In this document: piece after piece, positions 5,934-10,831 of the stretch
Position numbering within the stretch: the stretch's first letter is position 1
How the letters are laid out: each line of letters opens with the position of its first letter
DNA from: Clostridiales bacterium
Lineage (GTDB): Bacteria; Bacillota; Clostridia; Lachnospirales; Lachnospiraceae
Length of the DNA stretch: 10,831 nt
Assembly (NCBI GenBank): GCA_021204765.1
Contig: JAJPYU010000099.1
Coordinates: 1 to 10,831, forward strand
Direction: 5' to 3'
The notes under the pieces: model-generated
Told to the model about the DNA's origin: nothing
What the model saw: the letters and a program-made list of their open reading frames with translations, nothing else
Database searches by the model: none
Made by a program: the position numbers and the translations under genes

Positions 5934-7286
5934 TCACTGAGAATAGTTGCCCTGCCGGTATCGATTTAGCAAGGTCTCTTTTGTGTTTAGCGAAGGATCC
6001 TCAAGTACATCATCCAGCATAGACCGAAGGACGCGCCCTATCGTTGGCCCGGGAGACAATCCAATGTCGATCAGATCAGAGCCTGTGACGGCCAGGTCTT
6101 TCAGGGAGAGGCACTGATCATCGGCGATGATCTGGTCGTAGACAGCACGGAATTCATCCAGATACTCCAGCTTCTCGTGCTGCAGATAACTGCTCTGGGC
6201 CAGGATATCAGCCCGCTTGACGGTGAAGATATCCGGATAACAGTCCTCTCCGTCCCGGTATATGGCACGGCGCACCGCCCGCTCCGAAAGGGGATAAGGC
6301 CTGTCATCGTGGGCCTTTACCAGGGCTTTGACTCTGGCGATTGTGTCGTTATCGAATTTCAGGCGGCGAAGGATACGGCCTGCCATCTCGGCTCCCAGCT
6401 GAGGATGGCCGTGGAAGTGGTCTATGCCCTTCCCGTCAGTCTTTTTGCAGTCGGGCTTACCCACGTCGTGGAGAAGCATGGTGAGGCGCAGCACCTTATC
6501 AGGCGGTACTTCTGCCAGGGAACAGATGGTATGCTCTCCGACTGTGCCGTGATGGTTCGGATTATTCTGGGCGGTCTCCATCATCCGGGAGAATTCCGGC
6601 AGGATGATGTAAGCCATACCGGTATCATAAACATCCCGCATCTTATCAGGATGAGGTGAAACCAGGAGCTTTACCAGCTCAGTCTGTATACGCTCGGCAC
6701 TGATCCTCGCCAGGTTTGGTGCCAGCCCCGGGATAGCCCCACGAGTGTCCTCATCCATCTCAAAGCCCAGCTGGGCGGCAAAGCGCACTGCCCTCATCAT
6801 ACGCAGTGCATCCTCATTAAAGCGATCCACAGGATTACCCACACAACGTATGATCCCCTGCTCCAGGTCGGCAAGGCCTCCGAACTCATCCACCAGGCCG
6901 GCTGTCTCGCTGTAAGCCATGGCATTGATGGTGAAGTCGCGGCGCTTCAGATCCTCCATCAGATCGGCTGTGAATCTCACGAAATCCGGATGCCTGGCGT
7001 CACCATAATCTCCGTCGATCCGGTAGGTGGTCACCTCAAAGCCCTCATGGCGTATCATGACCGTCACGGTGCCGTGAGCGATGCCGGTGTCAATGGTGTG
7101 GATCCCCCTGGCCGCAAAGACCTCCCTGACCTCCTCCGGCTTCGCCGAAGTGGTGACATCCCAGTCCTCAGGCTCGCGCCCCAGGATAGAATCCCGGACG
7201 CAGCCGCCGACAGCGTAGGCCTCAAAGCCCGCTCTATTCAATTCGTTGATAAGGTACGTTACCTTTTCCGGGAGTTTTATATTCAA
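5934..7286 (-). CDS. cca: CCA tRNA nucleotidyltransferase with HD domain
   Basis: This enzyme of the class II nucleotidyltransferase/poly(A) polymerase family adds or repairs the 3' CCA end of tRNAs without a template. In the 450-residue product the catalytic head shows VGGCVRDSILG (26-36) and the metal-binding DWD (41-43), then RRDFTINAMAY (115-125), and the neck has NEDALRMMRAVRFAAQLGF (157-175). An HD domain follows, with EHT (251-253), LLHDVGKPD (271-279) and HFHGHPQLG (290-298), giving possible 2',3'-cyclic phosphate or phosphatase activity. The start is TTG at 7284-7286, whose bases overlap the proS stop as TTGA, so translation is probably coupled to proS. There is no strong Shine-Dalgarno, which fits coupling. 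From motifs alone it cannot be distinguished from a CC- or A-adding subtype, but a single copy of this type usually adds full CCA. Confidence 0.93.
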   Translation of the reverse strand: MNIKLPEKVTYLINELNRAGFEAYAVGGCVRDSILGREPEDWDVTTSAKPEEVREVFAARGIHTIDTGIAHGTVTVMIRHEGFEVTTYRIDGDYGDARHPDFVRFTADLMEDLKRRDFTINAMAYSETAGLVDEFGGLADLEQGIIRCVGNPVDRFNEDALRMMRAVRFAAQLGFEMDEDTRGAIPGLAPNLARISAERIQTELVKLLVSPHPDKMRDVYDTGMAYIILPEFSRMMETAQNNPNHHGTVGEHTICSLAEVPPDKVLRLTMLLHDVGKPDCKKTDGKGIDHFHGHPQLGAEMAGRILRRLKFDNDTIARVKALVKAHDDRPYPLSERAVRRAIYRDGEDCYPDIFTVKRADILAQSSYLQHEKLEYLDEFRAVYDQIIADDQCLSLKDLAVTGSDLIDIGLSPGPTIGRVLRSMLDDVLEDPSLNTKETLLNRYRQGNYSQ

Positions 7287-8722
7287 TACGCTCTACCCCA
7301 GTATACGAGGTGCTCCGCCGGCTTCCCGCAGCATACGCAGGTCTCAGAAATGCGGTCGTGATCCTCGAAAGGGATGCAGCGGGATGTCGCCCCGGTCTCC
7401 TCCTTTATCTTATCCTCGCAGGCGCGGTCGCCGCACCACATCCCACGGATATAGCCGGGTTTCGTCTTCACGATCTCCTTAAACTCTTCGTAGTCGCGGG
7501 CATCATTTATGTGGGAATCCCGATGGGCTTTCGCCCGCTCGAACATGTCGTGCTGTATTGTCTCAAGGAGCTTCGGGATCTCAGTCGTCAGCTCATCCAG
7601 GGAAATGATGGTCTTCTCCCGCGTATCGCGTCTCACAGCCACGCACTGGTTCGCAGCCAGATCTCTGGGGCCTATCTCTATCCTTATTGGTATACCCCTC
7701 ATCTCCTGCTCTGAGAACTTCCATCCCGGGCTCTTGTCACTGTCATCCACTTTCACCCGGGCTACTGCGGACAGTTCTTCCTTTATCTTCGCAGCGGCAT
7801 CAAGGATCCCCTCCTTCCTCTGCTGGATGGGGATCACCATGACCTGGGTGGGTGCCAGGCGCGGCGGCAGTACCAGCCCGGAATCATCGCCGTGGACCAT
7901 GATGACAGCACCTATCATCCTGGTGGTCACGCCCCAGGAAGTCTGGTGGACATATTTCAGCTGGTTGTCCCTGTCCGTGTACTGGATGCCGAAGGCTTTG
8001 GCGAAGCCGTCACCGAAATAATGGCTGGTGCCGGCCTGCAGGGCCTGTCCGTCATGCATCAGGGACTCCACTGAGTAGGTGGCCTCGGCCCCGGCGAACT
8101 TCTCCTTATCTGTCTTCTGTCCCCGGATTACCGGTATGGCCAGGAAATCCTCCAGGAAATCCCCGTAGAGATTGAGGATCATAATGGTCCATTCCAGAGC
8201 ATCCTCGGCTGTGGCATGGGCGGTGTGCCCTTCCTGCCAGAGAAACTCTCTTGACCTTAGGAAAGGCCTGGTCTCCTTCTCCCAGCGGACCACAGAACAC
8301 CACTGGTTGTAAAGCCGGGGCAGATCGCGCCAGGATTCGATATCATTTTTATAGAACTCGCAGAAAAGGGTCTCAGAGGTAGGACGGACGCAGATGCGCT
8401 CCTGGAGCTCATTTAAACCTCCCTGGGTGATCCAGGCCACCTCCGGGGCGAAGCCCTCCACGTGATCCTTCTCCTTTTGCAGGAGGCTCTCCGGGATAAG
8501 CAGCGGCATGTACACATTCTCCACCCCCTGCTCCTTAAAGCGGCGGTCCAGCTCATTTCTCATATTCTCCCAGAGGGCGTAGCCTAAAGGCTTAAATATC
8601 ATGCAGCCCCGGAGGGATGAATACTCCATCAGGTCTGCCTTCTTTACCACATCCGTATACCACTGGGCGAAATCCTCGTCCATGGAAGTGATGGCTTCCA
8701 CTAATTTCTTTTCCTGTGCCAT
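7283..8722 (-). CDS. proS: Prolyl-tRNA synthetase, type 3 (eukaryote/archaea-like)
   Basis: ProRS charges tRNA-Pro with proline in the cytoplasm. At 479 residues this is the short type without the large insertion domain of the usual bacterial enzyme. Class II motif 2 is FLRSREFLWQEGHTAH (154-169) and motif 3 is GDDSGLVLPPRLAP (278-291); PTSET (114-118) and the GWKFSEQEMRGIPIRIEIGP anticodon-domain region (333-352) are also seen. The C-terminal zinc domain has cysteines at 430, 435, 462 and 465, and the chain ends in tyrosine (YWGRAY), a hallmark of this type. The ATG at 8722 is chosen for AAGGAG 7 nt upstream; the frame is open to 8857, but that extension is not synthetase-like. It precedes cca with a 4-nt overlap. 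No T-box leader was found. Confidence 0.96.
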   Translation of the reverse strand: MAQEKKLVEAITSMDEDFAQWYTDVVKKADLMEYSSLRGCMIFKPLGYALWENMRNELDRRFKEQGVENVYMPLLIPESLLQKEKDHVEGFAPEVAWITQGGLNELQERICVRPTSETLFCEFYKNDIESWRDLPRLYNQWCSVVRWEKETRPFLRSREFLWQEGHTAHATAEDALEWTIMILNLYGDFLEDFLAIPVIRGQKTDKEKFAGAEATYSVESLMHDGQALQAGTSHYFGDGFAKAFGIQYTDRDNQLKYVHQTSWGVTTRMIGAVIMVHGDDSGLVLPPRLAPTQVMVIPIQQRKEGILDAAAKIKEELSAVARVKVDDSDKSPGWKFSEQEMRGIPIRIEIGPRDLAANQCVAVRRDTREKTIISLDELTTEIPKLLETIQHDMFERAKAHRDSHINDARDYEEFKEIVKTKPGYIRGMWCGDRACEDKIKEETGATSRCIPFEDHDRISETCVCCGKPAEHLVYWGRAY

Positions 8723-8837
8723 AACTGATCTCCTTAAAATTATCACGTTACTGATCATTGCCGATAAAACCAGGATTCCAAAGTCATTCAATCGGGCACA
8801 GACATCCGTTATCTGACTTTTGAAACCCGGTGTCACC

Positions 8838-8846
8838 ATGATACCA
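8838..8846 (-). promoter_or_regulatory. Possible extended -10 promoter for proS
   Basis: On the minus strand TGGTATCAT matches the extended -10 form TGnTATAAT with one change. No good -35 box is seen at the normal distance. Transcription would begin near 8831, giving a leader of about 110 nt before proS. This is tentative. Confidence 0.3.
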
Positions 8847-8910
8847 CAACGCATCAATGAACGAAAGAGGTTATTTTTCTTCTTTTAGATCACAAAACGC
8901 GCAGATATAT

Positions 8911-8998
8911 TTGAACTTTTTCCTTGACATCGTTTTGAACCCGCCCTATAATCTGTCTCGTATAGTTCAAAGTTCAATTTGAAAGCTGCGAAGTTCAA
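8911..8998. promoter_or_regulatory. TTGAAC/GTTCAA repeat cluster around the aminotransferase promoter (putative operator)
   Basis: TTGAAC occurs at 8911-8916 and 8935-8940, and its complement GTTCAA at 8965-8970, 8972-8977 and 8993-8998. TTCAA-T-TTGAA at 8973-8983 is an 11-bp palindrome. The inner pair (8935 and 8965) is centred on the -10 box, and the outer pair (TTGAACTT at 8911-8918, AAGTTCAA at 8991-8998) is centred 2 bp away. This arrangement suggests binding sites for a dimeric repressor, plausibly the HTH domain encoded just downstream. Confidence 0.5.
8924..8952 (+). promoter_or_regulatory. Consensus sigma-A promoter for the Xre-aminotransferase gene
   Basis: TTGACA (8924-8929) and TATAAT (8947-8952) are separated by exactly 17 bp, a perfect match to the vegetative consensus. 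Transcription should start near 8959, leaving a leader of about 55 nt. One TTGAAC hexamer lies inside the spacer. A promoter this strong in front of a DNA-binding enzyme suggests it is held down by repression. Confidence 0.85.
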
Positions 8999-9013
8999 CT
9001 TTAGGAGAAATAT

Positions 9014-10531
9014 ATGTCAACATTTGCAGAACGGTTAAAATCCGCAATGGACAGTAAACATTTGAGACAGTCTGACCTGATACAGCTGGTGAACTCCATC
9101 GGTGAACCATCGGGCGTACATATCGGCAAGAGCCACATGAGCCAGTACTGCAGCGGCAAGACAGTGCCGCGTACAGATATTCTCGGCATATTGGCAGAAG
9201 CGCTGGGAGTGAGCCCCCGGTGGCTGCGGGGTGAGACAGACAGCTCAGCGGCTTCTCCGATCCGGACAGCAACAAAAAAAGCAGCAGATAACCACATTTA
9301 CACGGGAGATACACATATGAAGCAATTAAAAAAATCCACAAAACTGAACGATGTCCTCTATGACGTCCGCGGCCCTGTGGTGGACGAGGCGAACCGCATG
9401 ATAGACGAGGGCATAAATATACTGAAGCTGAATATAGGCAATCCCGCCCCATTCGGCTTCCGCGCCCCGGAGGAGGTGCTCCACGATTTCCGCCAGCAGG
9501 CTGTAAACTGCGAGGGCTACTCCGACTCCAAAGGTCTCTTCTCCACGAGGAAAGCCATCATGCAGTACGCCCAGCTGAAAAATATCCCCAACGTGGAGAT
9601 AAGCGACATTTACACCGGAAACGGTGCAAGTGAGCTGATAAACCTGAGTATGCAGGCTCTCCTTGACGACGGCGACGAGATACTTATCCCCTCGCCGGAT
9701 TATCCCCTGTGGACTGCCACCGCCACCCTGGCCGGAGGCAAGGCCGTCCACTACATCTGCGACGAGCAGTCCGAGTGGAATCCCGATATAGCGGATATGG
9801 AGAGCAAGATCACCGACCGCACCAAGGCCATAGTGATAATCAATCCCAATAACCCCACCGGTGCTCTCTATCCCAGGGAGATCCTGGAACAGATAGCGGA
9901 TCTGGCCCGCCGCCACGGCCTCATGATCTTCTCCGACGAGATGTACGACAGGCTGGTCATGGACGGTGGAGAGCATGTCTCCATAGCCTCCCTGGCCCCG
10001 GATCTCTTCTGTGTCACTTTCAGCGGCCTGTCAAAGTCCCACATGATAGCCGGATTCCGCATAGGCTGGATGATATTAAGCGGCAACAAGCGCATAGCAA
10101 AGGACTATATAGAGGGTCTTAACATGCTTTCCAATATGCGGCTCTGCTCCAACGTCCCGGCCCAGTCCATAGTACAGACGGCCCTGGGCGGATACCAGAG
10201 CGTGAAAAACTACATAGTCCCCGGCGGCAGAGTATACGAGCAGAGAGAGTTTATCTACAACGCCCTTATAAATATACCCGGGATCACCGCCGTAAAGCCC
10301 AGGGCGGGATTCTATATTTTCCCGAAAATGGACGTGAAGAAATTCCACATCACGGATGATGAGCAGTTCGCCCTGGATTTCTTAAGGGAGAAGCGGGTGC
10401 TGATCGTCCAGGGCAGCGGCTTTAACTGGAAGCAGCCGGATCATTTCCGCATCGTCTTCCTGCCCAGGGTGGAAATGCTTAAGGAAGCTGCCGATGCCCT
10501 TGCGGATTTTCTGCGGACATACAGGCAGTAG
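9014..10531 (+). CDS. Xre-type HTH domain fused to AlaA-like alanine aminotransferase
   Basis: The 505-residue product has two parts. Residues 1-75 are an Xre/Cro-type helix-turn-helix: FAERLKSAMDSKHLRQSDL, a longer than usual loop, then IGKSHMSQYCSGKTVP and ILGILAEALGVSPRWLRGE. After a polar linker (about 76-101), residues 102-505 are a complete fold-type I PLP aminotransferase closely resembling E. coli AlaA, which interconverts pyruvate plus glutamate with alanine plus 2-oxoglutarate. Key elements are VRGPV, LNIGNPAPFGF (139-149), PDYPLW (228-233), NPNNPTGA (278-285), D308 in SDEMYD, the PLP lysine K341 in SGLSK, R349, and the substrate-carboxylate arginine R479 in HFRI. The ATG at 9014 follows AGGAG by 6 nt. 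An internal ATG at 9317 with GGGAG 8 nt upstream could yield the enzyme alone. The function as an alanine-responsive autoregulator is inferred. Confidence 0.9.
   Translation: MSTFAERLKSAMDSKHLRQSDLIQLVNSIGEPSGVHIGKSHMSQYCSGKTVPRTDILGILAEALGVSPRWLRGETDSSAASPIRTATKKAADNHIYTGDTHMKQLKKSTKLNDVLYDVRGPVVDEANRMIDEGINILKLNIGNPAPFGFRAPEEVLHDFRQQAVNCEGYSDSKGLFSTRKAIMQYAQLKNIPNVEISDIYTGNGASELINLSMQALLDDGDEILIPSPDYPLWTATATLAGGKAVHYICDEQSEWNPDIADMESKITDRTKAIVIINPNNPTGALYPREILEQIADLARRHGLMIFSDEMYDRLVMDGGEHVSIASLAPDLFCVTFSGLSKSHMIAGFRIGWMILSGNKRIAKDYIEGLNMLSNMRLCSNVPAQSIVQTALGGYQSVKNYIVPGGRVYEQREFIYNALINIPGITAVKPRAGFYIFPKMDVKKFHITDDEQFALDFLREKRVLIVQGSGFNWKQPDHFRIVFLPRVEMLKEAADALADFLRTYRQ
9304..9319 (+). promoter_or_regulatory. 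Possible internal ribosome binding site and start for free AlaA enzyme
   Basis: GGGAG at 9304-9308 is followed after 8 nt by an in-frame ATG at 9317-9319. The encoded MKQLKKSTKLNDVLYDVRG aligns with the natural N-terminus of stand-alone AlaA proteins. The site lies exactly at the end of the linker, so it may be a second start or a relic of gene fusion. Confidence 0.4.
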
Positions 10532-10587
10532 GCAGGGATGGGTTCGCAAAATAATATATTTTTGACGACTTGTATCCGTTTTTGTCC

Positions 10588-10616
10588 TTGCAATCCACTT
10601 TCATTTGTATTATAGT
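10588..10616 (+). promoter_or_regulatory. Predicted sigma-A promoter for the ferredoxin gene
   Basis: TTGCAA (10588-10593) and TATAGT (10611-10616) are 17 bp apart; each matches five of six consensus positions. The leader would be about 48 nt. No terminator was found between the aminotransferase stop (10531) and this promoter. TTCGCAA at 10543-10549 and TTGCGAA at 10640-10646 flank it as a 7-bp inverted repeat of unknown meaning. Confidence 0.6.
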
Positions 10617-10670
10617 GTTTCATACAAAGCAGACGATGCTTGCGAAGATTTAAAAGAAGGAGGTCTTACC

Positions 10671-10831
10671 ATGGCATATGTGATCAACGACAGCTGCATT
10701 TCCTGTGGGTCCTGTGAGGGTACTTGCCCGATCGGTGCCATCTCTGCAGGCGATGAGCATTATGAAATCAATGCTGATGAGTGCATCAGCTGCGGTTCCT
10801 GCGCAGACGGATGCCCGGTAGGTGCTATCGA
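10671..10831 (+). CDS. Clostridial-type 2[4Fe-4S] ferredoxin (runs off right edge)
   Basis: This is a small cytoplasmic electron carrier holding two [4Fe-4S] clusters. It serves anaerobic reactions such as pyruvate:ferredoxin oxidoreductase, hydrogenase and Rnf. The 53 residues seen are nearly the whole protein (family length about 55-60). Two cluster motifs are complete: C9-x2-C12-x2-C15-x3-CP and C38-x2-C41-x2-C44-x3-CP, in the repeated CxxCGSC..GCPVGAI pattern. The ATG at 10671 follows AAGGAGG by 7 nt, a strong site consistent with high expression. It has its own predicted promoter. The stop lies beyond the window. Confidence 0.95.
   Translation, partial: MAYVINDSCISCGSCEGTCPIGAISAGDEHYEINADECISCGSCADGCPVGAI

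Noticed and set aside
6177..6659. 160-codon plus-strand frame opposite cca
   Set aside because: It is antisense to conserved catalytic and HD-domain sequence and has no supporting start signals.
8723..8857. N-terminal extension of proS to 8857
   Set aside because: The extra 45 residues are not synthetase-like, while AAGGAG sits 7 nt before the ATG at 8722.
8723..8960. T-box riboswitch upstream of proS
   Set aside because: The conserved GGTGGnACCGCG-type box and a terminator/antiterminator pair were looked for on the minus strand and not seen.
9026..9250. The HTH region as a prophage repressor fragment or a frameshift join
   Set aside because: The frame is continuous through the linker into the enzyme, and no phage genes or attachment repeats are nearby.
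9326..9976. 216-codon minus-strand frame opposite the aminotransferase, and another at 8967-9452
   Set aside because: Both are shadows of the Xre-AlaA frame; the second also crosses its promoter and start, and neither has recognisable motifs.

Overview
The window reads as core chromosome of a Gram-positive anaerobe of the class Clostridia, most likely Lachnospiraceae. The evidence is the HU-RqcP-DivIC-TilS-Hpt-FtsH gene order, the purine-rich AGGAGG-type ribosome binding sites, the eukaryote-like (type 3) prolyl-tRNA synthetase and the small clostridial 2[4Fe-4S] ferredoxin. There are no tRNA or rRNA genes, CRISPR arrays or complete insertion sequences. Coding density is high, and almost every gene belongs to a recognisable family.

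Layout. (1) 1-3858, minus strand: hup (HU protein), rqcP (S4 protein), divIC (septum protein), tilS (tRNA-Ile lysidine synthetase), hpt (hypoxanthine phosphoribosyltransferase) and the first third of ftsH (membrane AAA protease), which runs off the left edge. This is the conserved Firmicutes division/tRNA/protease cluster, but the sporulation genes usually found inside it (yabP and yabQ, spoIIE) are missing; short gaps with hairpins lie at those two places. (2) 3859-4114: divergent intergenic region with back-to-back sigma-A-type promoters for hup and for the next gene. (3) 4115-5797, plus strand: a phosphoglucomutase-family enzyme. (4) 5798-5933: convergent gap holding an 83-nt near-perfect palindrome with 19-bp arms, possibly a MITE-like repeat. 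(5) 5934-8722, minus strand: proS and cca, overlapping by 4 nt (TTGA), a translation-related pair. (6) 8723-9013: divergent region with a consensus TTGACA-17-TATAAT promoter embedded in repeated TTGAAC/GTTCAA hexamers. (7) 9014-10531, plus strand: an Xre-type helix-turn-helix domain fused to a complete AlaA-type alanine aminotransferase. (8) 10532-10831: a promoter and the start of a ferredoxin gene that runs off the right edge.

How the genes fit together. tilS, cca and proS serve tRNA modification, end repair and charging. rqcP acts on stalled ribosomes, hup packs DNA, divIC works at the septum, ftsH is membrane quality control, and hpt is purine salvage. The phosphoglucomutase links glucose-1-P and glucose-6-P.

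The most unusual item is the Xre-AlaA fusion. It puts a DNA-binding domain on an enzyme that interconverts pyruvate and alanine, sits behind its own repeat-studded promoter, and has an in-frame internal start with its own Shine-Dalgarno that could release the enzyme alone. This suggests, by inference, an autoregulated trigger enzyme analogous to but distinct from the GntR-type MocR/PdxR fusions.
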